Origin: Paraburkholderia rhizosphaerae
Lineage (GTDB): Bacteria > Pseudomonadota > Gammaproteobacteria > Burkholderiales > Burkholderiaceae
Reading direction: 5' to 3'
NCBI RefSeq assembly: GCF_004366595.1
Contig: NZ_SORE01000008.1
Location: forward strand, 62,001 to 126,000
DNA: 64,000 nucleotides
Notes under the pieces: model-generated
What the model was told of the DNA's origin: nothing
The model's input: only the letters and a program-made list of their open reading frames with translations
Database searches by the model: none
Part shown: one piece after another, positions 35,608-45,312 of the stretch
How the letters are laid out: each line of letters opens with the position of its first letter
Numbering within the stretch: position 1 is the first letter of the stretch
Position numbers and translations under genes: made by a program

Positions 35608-38367
35608 ATGTACGAATCCATGCATCCGCGCACGCTGGCGCTCGCGGGCGCCGCCATCCCGACCGCCGACGACGGCCAGCCGATTCTTGTGCCCACCCGC
35701 GTGTCAGGGTCCGATGCGCTCGGCAAACTTTTCGAGTACACGGTCGAAGTTAAAACGCCTGACGCGCTCAACTTCTTTTCCGACGTCGGTGCCAATGTCG
35801 ACCTCGATGCGCTGGTCGGCACGGAAGCGACGATCTCCATCGAAATCACCGGCATCGGTACCTTCACGGCGGGCATGCCCGGGAATACCGGAGCGGGCAA
35901 TATCGGCGCCGGCACGCGCGAAATCACCGGCCTTGTCGACGCCGCGCGCATCGTGCGCGAACAGGGCCGCTCGGTCGTCTATGAGCTTGTGTTGCGACCA
36001 TGGCTGCATCTGGCCACGCTCAACCGCGATTGCCGCCTGTTTCAGGGGCTGAACGTAGTCGAGATCACGGAGGCCGTGCTGCAGGCATACGCCGGGTCGT
36101 TCGAACTGCGTCTGGCCGGCCCCGGCCTCAAAGGCGGCTATCCGAAGCGTGATGTGCAACGACAGCACTTCGAGAGCGATTTTGATTTCCTGCAGCGGCT
36201 ATGGGCCGAATGGGGCATCTGGTGGTGGTTCGAGCATTCGGGAGGGCATCACCGTCTGGTGCTGGCCGATACGCTCGGGGCCTTCCACCGTCATGGCGCC
36301 GCTTACGAGGTGATCCGTTACCTCGCGCCGGGCGGCGAGCGTATCGACGAAGAACATATCGATGCGTTTTCGGTGACGAGTACGCTGACGGGGGGCAAGG
36401 TCACCAACGTCGACTTCGACTATATGGCCCCGCGCATGGGCCAGCAGATGTTGCCGTTCAGCGGGAACGAAACCAATCCGCGCGACACGGCGAACGCGCT
36501 TCAGGAAGTCTACCAATGGGGTGACTTCGCGCAGCCTCAAGCGGGCTGGCAAGGCCTGAACGGCGAGCGCAACGACGCAGGCGCGGAAGCGGCGCATCTC
36601 GCGCGCGTCAGCTTGGAGGCGCTGCGTTGCGAAGGCTTGCGGGCGAGGGGGCACGGCAACATCCGCGGACTTGAAACCGGCAGGACCTTCGCGCTCACGG
36701 GCTATGCGCAAGACAAAGCCAACCGCGAATACGTCGTGATCGCGTGCGCGCTGAACATGTCGGAAGTCGCCGTCGAGGCAGGCGCCGCGCAGATGTTCAG
36801 CTGCGAATCCGACTTCGAGGTGCAGCCCGCCGACAGCTATTTCCGGCTGCCGCAGTCGACGAGCAAGCCGCGCACCCATGGACCGGAATACGCGGTGGTG
36901 GTCGGCCCCGCCGGCCATGATGTCTGGACCGACGCGCAGCACCGGGTCAAATGTCAGTTCCCGTGGGACCGTCAGGGGCGGTTCGATGAGAACTCGGGCA
37001 TCTGGATACGCGTGGCGATGCCGTGGCAGGGGAGTCAGATGGGTGCGTCGTTCGTGCCGCGAATTGGTACGGAGGTGCTCGTCGACCACATCAATGGCGA
37101 TCCTGATCTGCCCATCATTGTTGGCTGCCCGGCCAACGGCGGGAACCGGCCAGCATGGATGCTGCCTGGCAACCAGACGGTGTCGGGTCTGCGCAGCCGG
37201 AGCTTCGACGGCGGCGGTCAGGCCAACCATCTCGCGTTCGACGACACGAAGGGAGAGTTGCAGGCGCAACTGGCAAGCGACCACGGCACGTCGATTCTGA
37301 GTCTGGGTTTCATCCGCCGCCTGGCCGGCAACAAAGGACGTCAGGATGCACGCGGCACCGGATTCGAGTTACGCACGGACCTGTGGGGCGTGCTGCGCGC
37401 CGCCAGGGGGCTGCTCGTGTCCACGCAGGCTCGCGCGAGTGCGCAGAACCACGCGAAGGATCTTGGTGAAACGGTTGCCCGGCTGACGCAGGCGCGCGAT
37501 CTCCAGCAAAGCATGGCAGCGCTTGCGCAACAGCACGGCGCGCAACAGCACGACGCCGACCAGAGCGACGTCGCGAGATCGTTGAAGACGCAGAACGATG
37601 CGATACGCGGCAATGGCGCCGCGGATGGCCGCGACTTTCCGGAGTTCGCCGCGCCTCACCTGCTGCTCGCGAGTCCGGCCGGAATTGAAATGACAACGGC
37701 CGGCAGCACGCATATCGCGAGTGACGAAAATCTCGCCCTCACCACGGGTGGGCATGTCGGCGTCGCGGCAGGCAAATCGTTTGTTGCGAGCATTTCCAAC
37801 CTGTTCTCGGTGTTCGTGCACAAGCTCGGCATCATGCTGATCGCCGCGTCCGGCAAGGTCCGCATCGAGGCACAGGACGACCGGATCGAACTGATCGCGA
37901 AGAAGACGCTGGAGCTTATCAGCACCACCGACTGGATCGAGCTGAAGGCGAAACACGGGATCCGCCTCAATGGCGGCGGGACGGAATTGGAGATCAGCCC
38001 GCAGGGACTGCTGGGCTTCACGAACGGCCAGCATCACGTCCACGCGGCAACGCATTCCACCGACGGTCCGCAGGCCAAAGGCGGTGGCTTTCCGGCCGCG
38101 CCGCAGTCGTTGCCGGGACAACTCGAGGTGCTGCGTCGCTATGCATCGGGCTCGCCTGTCGGCGGCAGTGATTTCAAGGTGACCGACAGTCTGGGCGCGG
38201 TGCACCGCGGCACACTCGACGCAAACGGGCGCGCCGTGGTGAGCGGTCTGCAACCCGGCGCCGTGAACGTTGCATTCGGCAAGGATCCGCATGATCCGTG
38301 GGTGATCGGCAGCTTCCAGCGGCCTGCGGCATGGCAGCCGGCGGACCTGTTCGAGCACACCGCCTGA
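35608..38367 (+). CDS. vgrG: VgrG (TssI) spike protein with C-terminal extension
   Basis: A 919-residue T6SS needle-tip protein. The gp27-like base covers about 10-390 (VSGSDALGKLFEYTVEV, WGIWWWFEHSGGHH). The gp5-like OB fold and spike follow at about 430-560 (VKCQFPWDRQGRFDENSGIWIRVA, TEVLVDHINGDPDLPIIVG), then a DUF2345 beta-helix (about 690-820). The final 75 residues (GSDFKVTDSLGAVHRGTLD, VVSGLQPGAVNVAFG) look like a transthyretin-type domain, which in other VgrGs recruits effectors. It is flanked by PAAR and rhs genes, with no separate adaptor gene. Confidence 0.95.
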   Translation: MYESMHPRTLALAGAAIPTADDGQPILVPTRVSGSDALGKLFEYTVEVKTPDALNFFSDVGANVDLDALVGTEATISIEITGIGTFTAGMPGNTGAGNIGAGTREITGLVDAARIVREQGRSVVYELVLRPWLHLATLNRDCRLFQGLNVVEITEAVLQAYAGSFELRLAGPGLKGGYPKRDVQRQHFESDFDFLQRLWAEWGIWWWFEHSGGHHRLVLADTLGAFHRHGAAYEVIRYLAPGGERIDEEHIDAFSVTSTLTGGKVTNVDFDYMAPRMGQQMLPFSGNETNPRDTANALQEVYQWGDFAQPQAGWQGLNGERNDAGAEAAHLARVSLEALRCEGLRARGHGNIRGLETGRTFALTGYAQDKANREYVVIACALNMSEVAVEAGAAQMFSCESDFEVQPADSYFRLPQSTSKPRTHGPEYAVVVGPAGHDVWTDAQHRVKCQFPWDRQGRFDENSGIWIRVAMPWQGSQMGASFVPRIGTEVLVDHINGDPDLPIIVGCPANGGNRPAWMLPGNQTVSGLRSRSFDGGGQANHLAFDDTKGELQAQLASDHGTSILSLGFIRRLAGNKGRQDARGTGFELRTDLWGVLRAARGLLVSTQARASAQNHAKDLGETVARLTQARDLQQSMAALAQQHGAQQHDADQSDVARSLKTQNDAIRGNGAADGRDFPEFAAPHLLLASPAGIEMTTAGSTHIASDENLALTTGGHVGVAAGKSFVASISNLFSVFVHKLGIMLIAASGKVRIEAQDDRIELIAKKTLELISTTDWIELKAKHGIRLNGGGTELEISPQGLLGFTNGQHHVHAATHSTDGPQAKGGGFPAAPQSLPGQLEVLRRYASGSPVGGSDFKVTDSLGAVHRGTLDANGRAVVSGLQPGAVNVAFGKDPHDPWVIGSFQRPAAWQPADLFEHTA

Positions 38368-38415
38368 GCGCGCAACCGTATCTCTCAGAAACAGACAACA
38401 ACGAATCAGCAGGTC

Positions 38416-41400
38416 ATGACCAGTCAGCCATCCGAAGACGACGCCGTCGATGCCGCCACCGTCCCGCTCAACCAGGTTGCCGTTGCCGATCTCGCGGCGG
38501 GCGCCGCCGCGTTCGACGCGTGGCTGCGTGAATGCAGCGGCGGCTATGTGACACTCCAACGCGTCAAGGAAGTGTCCGCGGCGTTGCCGGTGCTCGGCAA
38601 CGTGATCGCCGCCGTCGACGTATGCGGCGATATCGCGACGCTCATCCGCAACCGCAACGTCAAGCGGGCGGAGATCGACCAGATGCTCGACTGGGCGAGC
38701 CTGGGCATCAACCTGATCGGCGTGTTGCCGATTCCGCCGGGCACGGCCGCCGCGCGGATGACGCTGCGTCCGACGCTTGGCATCGTGCGGCAAAGTGTCA
38801 AAAACGGCGCGAAGGAACTGGGTGCGGCGCTTGTCGCGGTCATCGCGGGGCACTTCACGGCCAGCTTGATGGGGGAACTGCAGCCGTTCGTCGAAGAGGC
38901 GAAAGCGCGGCTCAAGGAGGTGCTCGCGGAATGCGGCAAGGAGGCGGAAAAGCATCTGAGCGCGCTGGCCGCTGCGCTCGACGCGATCGCGAGCGGCCGC
39001 CTCACCGACCCGAATGCGAATCTGCGCGCGGCGAGCCGCAAGGCGTCGCGCGTGTCGGCACGCGCGCTGGTGCACGATCCGCTGGACACGCTGGATAACA
39101 TGCTCGGCGCGGTGTGGGAAGTGAGCAAAGCCGGCGTGAAGGCGGAGATCAATGCGGTGGTGAGCTGTCTGCCGGACGCCGCAACCGGTCTGATCCGCAC
39201 GCTGGCCGCCGACGTCCGCGACTTTATCCCGGTCGTGAAGCAGCAACTCGCGCGTTTGTCGGGCGACGATGTCGGCACGATCATGCACATGCTCAACGTG
39301 CTGATCCAGGCGATACAGACCTATGAAGCGAAGAAGCATCACGTTGAGGCGACGGTCAAGGGCAATGCGTCGAACCAGGCCCGGTTGAATGGTGAGGGAG
39401 GACGGACGGAGGCGAGTCGATACCAGGCGAAAACACGGAAGCCCGGGCCGTCAGCCTGCAAGACTTGCGCGAAAGGTCAGCCGGCGCCCGGCAGCACAGG
39501 GTCGATCGGTTTCGCACTGGGCGACGAGTCGTTCACGCATACCGATTTCGTACTGCCGGGTGTACTGGCGGTGGAATGGGTACGCGCTTACCGGTCGAAC
39601 TTCGACGCACACGATACGGCCGGCCCGCTTGGCCCAAGATGGACCACACCGTTTCACGCGAGCTTCGAGCCGGGCGGCGACGCGCTGATCTATCACGACG
39701 CGTCGGGGCGCAGTGTCCGGTATCCGCTGCTGGTTGAAGGCCAGAGCCATTACGACCCGATCGAGCGCATGACGATTACGCGCGCCAGCGGTGATGAGGT
39801 CTCAATCGGTTATAGCGAACAGCTGACACAAACTTACGTGCGCTACGGCAAACGCTTCGTGCTCGCGAAGGTCGCTGACCGCGCAGGCAATGCGCTTACG
39901 CTTGCGTACACAGATGGACAACTGGCGACGCTCGCATCCAGCGCGGGTGCGGTGGTGGGTTTCACGCACGACGAAGCGGGCCGCATTACACACATCGCGC
40001 TGCTCGATGACAAGGGCCAGCCGATTCGCACGCTCGCCGCGTACCGTTACGACGACGCTGGCGATCTCGTGGGCGCAACGGATGAGAACGGCGCCACGCG
40101 GGCTTACGCGTATTCCCATCACCTCGTTACCCGCTACACGGACCGTACCGGGCGCGGCATGAACCTGCAGTGGGACGGCACGCATGTGGATGCGCGGGCG
40201 GTGCGCGAATGGGCCGACGACGGCACGTTCGATACGCGGCTGCGCTGGCACGACCGGTTACGCCTGACGTTCGTCACCGATGCGCGAGGCAATACGACGC
40301 AGCAGTACTACGACATCGACGGCTATCCGTATCGGATCGTGTATCCGGACCGTACCGAGGAGTGGTTCTTCCGCGACGCGGCGAAGAACGTGGTGCGGCA
40401 TATTTTTGCGGACGGCGCTACCGAGCAGTTCACGTGGGATGGACGCGGCAACCTGACCTCGCATACCGCGCGCGATGGCCGCACCGCGTACTACGTGCAC
40501 GATGAACGCGACAATCTGACTGGCATCCAGGACCCGGAAGGCCACCGGTGGGAGCGGTATTACGACAGCAAAGGCAATGTCGTCGAAGCCACCGACCCGC
40601 TCGGGCGCGTCACGAAATACGAATACAGCGGGGCCGGGCTGCCGGTGGCGATCATCGATGCGAAAGGCGGCAGGCAGCAGATCGCGTGGCGGCCTGACGG
40701 ACAGATGGCGAGCTTCACCGACTGTTCGGGCAAGACATCGAGCTGGAAGTACGATGCGCGCGGACATGTGATCGAAGCGCGCAATGCCGCGGGCGAGACT
40801 ACGCGCTACGAGTACGAGGCGGGACAACTGGTAGCGCTCATTCATCCCGGTGGCATGCGCGAGGCGTTCGAACGGGATGCCGAGGGGCGGTTGCTTGCGC
40901 ATACCGATGCGCTGAACCGTCGCACGCAGTACCGCTACTCGGCCGCCGGGCTGCTCGCGGCGCGCGTGAACGCGCTGGGCGATACGCTCGAGTATGCGTG
41001 GAACCGGCTGGGCCAGATCATCACGTTGCGTAACGAGAACGGCGGCGAATACCGGTTTGCGTATGACGGGTACGGGCGGCTCGTATCGGAGCAGGATTTC
41101 GATGGACGTGTGACGGAGTATTTCCGGGAGGACGGTAGCGGAGTCGTCACGCACCGGCGTTCGGGCGGCGTGATGCAGGCGTTCGGCTACGACGCGATGG
41201 GGCGAGTGGCCCGGCGGCGCGGCTGGAAGGCGCAGTACACGGATGCCGGACGGGTGTTTCTCGAGCCGGTGGGTGGCGCGTCGGTGGATGAAGAGGTATT
41301 CGCGTACGACGGTTTTGGGCGGGTGCTGCAGGCGTTCAATGCGCACTCGGGCGTGTGGCGTGCTTATGATCCGGTGGGCAACCTGGAGCAGGAGAGGTTG

Positions 41401-42491
41401 CATATGCGCGGATCGGCGACGAGATTCGTGCGTTCGTTTATCGGCATGAATACGACGAACTCGATGCGCGCACGGCGACCGTGCGGCCGGATGGCCACCG
41501 GCTGGACTGGCTCACGTACGGCTCCGGTCACGTGCACGGGTTGCTGCTCGATGGTGTGAGCGTGGCGAACTTTTCACGCGACGACGCGCATCGGGAGACG
41601 GGGCGCGAACTGGGGAACGGCCTGACGCAGATCACGGCGTACGACGAAGCGGGACGACTCGCGCATCAGGTGCTGAAGGGCTCGAATCGCAAGGTGATGG
41701 AGCGGCGTTATGCCTACGACGACGCGGGGCAACTCGAGCAGATCAGCGATCTGCGCGGCACGATCCGCTACGCGTATGACCCGCTGGGACGGCTCAGGCA
41801 GATGCAGGGGAGGTTGGGCGAAGAGCGTTTTGCGTTTGATCCGGCGAGCAATATTCAGGTATCCGATGAACACGAGGCGCGCGGAGTGCGTGCTCCTGTG
41901 CTGCTGGACAATCTGCTGAAGCAATATGCCGGCACGCGCTTTGAATACGATGAACGCGGCAATCTGGCTGTGCGCGTGCGCAACGGCGAGCGCATGGCGT
42001 TTGGCTGGGACAGTTTCAATCGCATGGTGTCGGCGGGCGATCACCGGATGCAGGCGACCTATCGCTACGATGCGCTGGGCCGGCGCATCACGAAGCTGAC
42101 TGAGCCGTGTGTGTATACGTCGATTAATGATGGTCCGGGCTACCGGGACGTGCTGCGTGCGCGTTTGAAGGCGGAGCATGGCTACGGGCTGACGGTGTAT
42201 GGGTGGGACGGCGATACGCTTGCGTGCGAGACGGACTGTGAGAAGCGCACGGTGACGCATTATGTGTATGAGCCGGGTGGATTCACGCCGCTGCTGCAGG
42301 CGAGTGGGCCGCTGGGCGCGGGTGTTGATCGCGAGGCGGGGCGAGGGCGTGAAGGGCCGCAGCCGTTTGCGGCGGTGGCGTACTACCATTGTGATCAGAT
42401 TGGCACGCCGCAGGAATTGACGGATGCGGCAGGTGAGGAGGTTTGGAGCGCGCATTACCGGGCGTGTGCCAGCGGACTTATAAACCGATAG
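38416..42491 (+). pseudogene. frameshifted and 3'-truncated rhs (T6SS Rhs effector)
   Basis: The first frame (38416-41559) encodes a helical N-terminal region (about 1-310), a Cys-x-x-Cys linker (SACKTCAKG), a DUF6531-type segment (GDESFTHTDFVLPG) and many YD repeats (for example GRGNLTSHTARDG, YSAAGLLAARVNAL). The similarity then continues in another frame: from about 41415, GDEIRAFVYRHEYDELDARTA leads into HRLDWLTYGSGHVHGLLLDG and runs to 42491. One base is missing, or two are extra, at about 41400-41415. The second frame stops at EEVWSAHYRA plus eight residues, before the Rhs core motif DPxGL and any toxin tip. No effector activity is expected unless the frameshift is an assembly error. 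Confidence 0.85.
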
Positions 42492-42869
42492 TGAAGCGAA
42501 TGAATGTGTCAAATTGTTAAATCCTGATTTAATCAACAAATCGGTATGGATTGGTTATTATTTTGAGACTCACTGAAAACCAACGAATTACCGGCTTCGA
42601 TGGGAATCGTTATTTTTAAGACGATCGGATGAAAAAAATAAGATCGAATCGCTTGACTCCAGCTCGTCAGTAATTCTAAACTTGCAGCAATTCGGTTCGA
42701 ATGTACTACTCTGCCATCAAAGCTTAAGATGAATGGTGAAAGGCAGCACCATCCTTCGAGGAATTGCTGTTTTCGCAGCGAAGTCGGAATGTAGGGATGA
42801 CTCATTCCTGCGCACGATCAATTAGTTTTTCTTTCGTGGCTTTGCCTGCGCCCTAACGACGCGAGAGAC
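42492..42869. other. AT-rich junction region with no supported gene
   Basis: Base composition drops sharply at about 42470, exactly where the rhs similarity ends, and stays AT-rich to the next gene. A 90-codon minus-strand frame (42533-42805) has no recognisable character. The stretch looks like the scar of a deletion or insertion that removed the rhs 3' end and any immunity gene. No inverted repeats typical of an insertion sequence were seen. Confidence 0.5.
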
Positions 42870-43043
42870 ATGTTCTGTATTTGCTCGAATAAATCTATCG
42901 GTGAGATAGTAGCGCTTCAAAATGATATCCCACTTTCGTTCCGGGAGATGCTTGAGTGTTACACATCCTGCCTGTCAGGGTGCGGTTCGTGTATCGAGCT
43001 AATTCGTGAGCAGCTCCTGAAAAAAGACTTGCTGATTGAATAA
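42870..43043 (+). CDS. Bfd-like [2Fe-2S] ferredoxin
   Basis: A 57-residue protein matching the bacterioferritin-associated ferredoxin fold. Cysteines at 3 and 5 (MFCICSN) and at 38 and 41 (GCGSC) reproduce the C-x-C, about 32 residues, C-x2-C pattern of Bfd. The middle SFREMLECYTS corresponds to the helix before the second pair. Its stop lies one base before the diiron enzyme's ATG, so the two are certainly co-transcribed. The likely role is electron supply to that enzyme, by analogy with ferredoxin-driven diiron desaturases. It has no iron-storage neighbours, which argues against a role with bacterioferritin. Confidence 0.82.
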   Translation: MFCICSNKSIGEIVALQNDIPLSFREMLECYTSCLSGCGSCIELIREQLLKKDLLIE

Positions 43044-43044
43044 A

Positions 43045-43887
43045 ATGGCTGAAGAATTAAGTATGCTTTTTCCCTCGCTGTTTGATAGTCTCGAACGTGC
43101 ACGTTGGAATATGTATTCGGATATTCCATGGAATCAATTCGATCGAAGCCTCATCAATGAATCGCAATTACATGGCGTCAAGATGAACGCCATTCTTGAG
43201 TGGTCTTCGATGCCGACTGCAGAGATGTTTTTGCGCGACAATCAGGGCGATACTGATTTTTCCGCATTCATTTCGATCTGGTTCTTCGAAGAACAAAAGC
43301 ATAGCCTTGCGCTACTCGAATATCTCCGCCGTTTTGCGCCGAACTTTCTACCCACCGAAGCGGAATTGGCCGCAGTGCGATTTCCATTCGATCCGGCGCC
43401 GGCGCTGGATAGTTTGGTCTTGCATTTCTGCGGGGAGGTTCGCTTGAACAACTGGTACCGGTGTGCCCGGGAATATCACCGCGAACCGGTCATTCGGGCT
43501 ATCTATCAACTATTGGCGAACGATGAGGCTCGCCACGCGCGGGCCTACTATCGATACATGCAGCGTGCGTTGGCAAAACAGCCCGCGCAGGCACGGGCAT
43601 CGTTTTCGAAGATTGGCGTGCTGATGACTAACCCGCGTATGAATCGCGCAATGCATCCAACCAACTTGCATGTCAGTAGGACCCTGTTCCCGGACGACAC
43701 CGTCAATGGCCGTTTGCCCGACCCGGACTGGCTGATGCGCTGGCTTGATGAGGAAATCCACTTCGACAAACAGTGGGAACAGCAAGTCGAGCGCGGAATC
43801 CTGCAGAACCTGTCGGCCTTGTTCGGTCAACAGTTCGATAGCCCACGTGCGCTGCGTCAATATCAAAAATCACTGGCTGCTCATTAA
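43045..43887 (+). CDS. acyl-ACP-desaturase-like diiron enzyme
   Basis: A 280-residue helical protein with the six ligand positions of a ferritin-like diiron centre: Glu52 (LEWSSMPT), Glu83 and His86 (FFEEQKH), Glu131 (CGEVRL), Glu161 and His164 (NDEARH). Their spacings (31, 48 and 30 residues between the four glutamates) parallel those of plant stearoyl-ACP desaturase (38, 53 and 33). It lacks a plastid or signal peptide and is shorter than plant enzymes. Expected reaction: oxygen-dependent desaturation or hydroxylation of a carrier-bound acyl chain. Its neighbours are a [2Fe-2S] donor, a methyltransferase and an ACP. The start is ATG at 43045. Activity and position specificity are inferred. 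Confidence 0.75.
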   Translation: MAEELSMLFPSLFDSLERARWNMYSDIPWNQFDRSLINESQLHGVKMNAILEWSSMPTAEMFLRDNQGDTDFSAFISIWFFEEQKHSLALLEYLRRFAPNFLPTEAELAAVRFPFDPAPALDSLVLHFCGEVRLNNWYRCAREYHREPVIRAIYQLLANDEARHARAYYRYMQRALAKQPAQARASFSKIGVLMTNPRMNRAMHPTNLHVSRTLFPDDTVNGRLPDPDWLMRWLDEEIHFDKQWEQQVERGILQNLSALFGQQFDSPRALRQYQKSLAAH

Positions 43888-43917
43888 AGCAGTTCATTTT
43901 CACGCAGCAGGCTAAAC

Positions 43918-44790
43918 ATGGCGACCAAAGCGGACATCGCTTACCACTACGACGTCGATAACCATTTCTATGCGCTGTTTCTCGACCGCTGTCACCGTGC
44001 TTACAGTTGCGCGGTCTGGGAGGGCGCGGCTTCTCTCGAAGAAGCGCAACAGCAAAAACTTGCGCGGCTCAGTCGCTTCGCCGGCATCCAGGCAGGGCAA
44101 TCGGTGCTAGATATTGGCTGCGGATGGGGCGGCATGATGGCTTATGCACTGGATTCCCTCGGCGTCGCCGCAGTGACAGGCGTCACGTTGAGCGAGGACC
44201 AGTTCGATTTTTTGAATCAGTTGCGCCGTCCGCAATTCGACATCCGGCTCAGTTCGTGGCGGGATTTCGTTCCAGCCTGCAAATTCGACGCACTGGTTTC
44301 AATCGGCGCTTTTGAACACTTTGCATCATTGGATGAACGCGATGCGGGCCGGCATCGTCAGGTCTACGCCGATTTTTTCGAATGGTGCCGTATGGCGTCC
44401 GGCGATCGGGCACGTCTCGGATTGCAGACAATCGTGACATTACGCGCGCCGGAAAACCTCCAGGAGGTGCGGGATACGCGCTACCTGCTCGAACGCGTGT
44501 TCCCCGGATCTGCGTTGCCTACGGTGAGCGACATTCAGGCGGCCGTCCAGGATCAGTACGAGATCGTCGAAGCCCGTCAGATCGGCGTGGACTACGCCCG
44601 CACGCTGATCGATTGGCGTGCACGCTTGCATCGCCATCGTGCCGAAATTGAGCGCCGCTACGGCGAAGCGCTTTTCGCGCACTACGATCATTATTTTCAT
44701 GCCGCAGAGCGCAGTTTTCGTGCGGGGATAGTCGGATTGATTCAGTTAAGTCTGAGCCGGGTGCGACCCAGCCTCCAGTTCCGTCGATGA
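43918..44790 (+). CDS. short cyclopropane-fatty-acid-synthase-like methyltransferase
   Basis: A 290-residue S-adenosylmethionine-dependent enzyme. It has the CFA-synthase opening (AYHYDVDNHFYALFLDRC, then YSCAVW), motif I VLDIGCGWGG (63-72), VSIGAFEHF (Glu133 in the conserved position), LQTIVTLRAP, FPGSALPTVSDI and the C-terminal IGVDYARTLIDWR and FRAGIVGLIQLSL. The N-terminal domain found in E. coli Cfa is missing, so the size matches mycolic-acid cyclopropane synthases. These add a methylene or methyl group to a double bond. Placed between a desaturase-like enzyme and an ACP, it could act on the newly formed double bond. It starts 30 bases after the diiron gene. Confidence 0.85.
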   Translation: MATKADIAYHYDVDNHFYALFLDRCHRAYSCAVWEGAASLEEAQQQKLARLSRFAGIQAGQSVLDIGCGWGGMMAYALDSLGVAAVTGVTLSEDQFDFLNQLRRPQFDIRLSSWRDFVPACKFDALVSIGAFEHFASLDERDAGRHRQVYADFFEWCRMASGDRARLGLQTIVTLRAPENLQEVRDTRYLLERVFPGSALPTVSDIQAAVQDQYEIVEARQIGVDYARTLIDWRARLHRHRAEIERRYGEALFAHYDHYFHAAERSFRAGIVGLIQLSLSRVRPSLQFRR

Positions 44791-44911
44791 TTCCCGATGC
44801 GTGTGGCGACACGCCTTCCGGCGCTGTGTCGGAATTGGCATGTCGGGCCACGCCTTATGAGGGTTGACGCCGCACTCGTCACATAGAGATTCTTAAAAGA
44901 TGGAGTTCGAT

Positions 44912-45175
44912 ATGTCTCAACAAAACGTTCTGGAAAAGGTGCAGTACCTCATTGCTGAAGCGCTGGATTTGAAACCTGCCGAAATCCACGCAGAACAGTC
45001 ATTCCGCGGCGACCTGCGCGCGGATTCTCTAGACAGCGTGGAAATAATCATGTCCATCGAAGAAGCATTCGGCGTGGAGTTCGACGAGGACAGCGCCGCG
45101 AAGGTCGAGACGGTCGGCGACGTGGTTGCTTATATCGAACGTGCGTTGGCGCAGAAACATGCCGTTTCTGCGTGA
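44912..45175 (+). CDS. dedicated acyl carrier protein
   Basis: An 87-residue acidic four-helix ACP. The phosphopantetheine site is RADSLDSVE with Ser39. Helix 2 and 3 residues (IIMSIEEAFGVEFDED) are typical of type II fatty-acid ACPs. The start at 44912 is preferred because GGAG lies six bases upstream; the longer reading adds only four residues. The adjoining tailoring genes rather than fab genes show that this is not the housekeeping AcpP. It probably tethers the chain acted on by the diiron enzyme and methyltransferase. Confidence 0.92.
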   Translation: MSQQNVLEKVQYLIAEALDLKPAEIHAEQSFRGDLRADSLDSVEIIMSIEEAFGVEFDEDSAAKVETVGDVVAYIERALAQKHAVSA

Positions 45176-45312
45176 GTCTCCGCGAAGTTGGGCGGGTTAG
45201 TAGCCTGGATCGTTATCGGCTTCTTAATCCGCGCAGTCATTCGCCTGAGAGGCGACACGGCGCGAGCATCGTGCTGCGTCGCCTCCATCATCGATCGACA
45301 GGAACCATCGAT

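Noticed and set aside
37369..39342. A 657-codon minus-strand open frame across vgrG and rhs
   Set aside because: It is His/Arg-rich, has no domain character and lies antisense to well-supported genes. Long antisense frames are common in GC-rich DNA.
42533..42805. A 90-codon minus-strand frame in the AT-rich gap after rhs, considered as an immunity gene
   Set aside because: No ribosome site, no recognisable similarity, and wrong orientation for an Rhs immunity gene.
42870..43043. Assignment of the small ferredoxin as a true Bfd for iron mobilisation
   Set aside because: No bacterioferritin gene is near, and it is fused into the transcription unit of the diiron enzyme.
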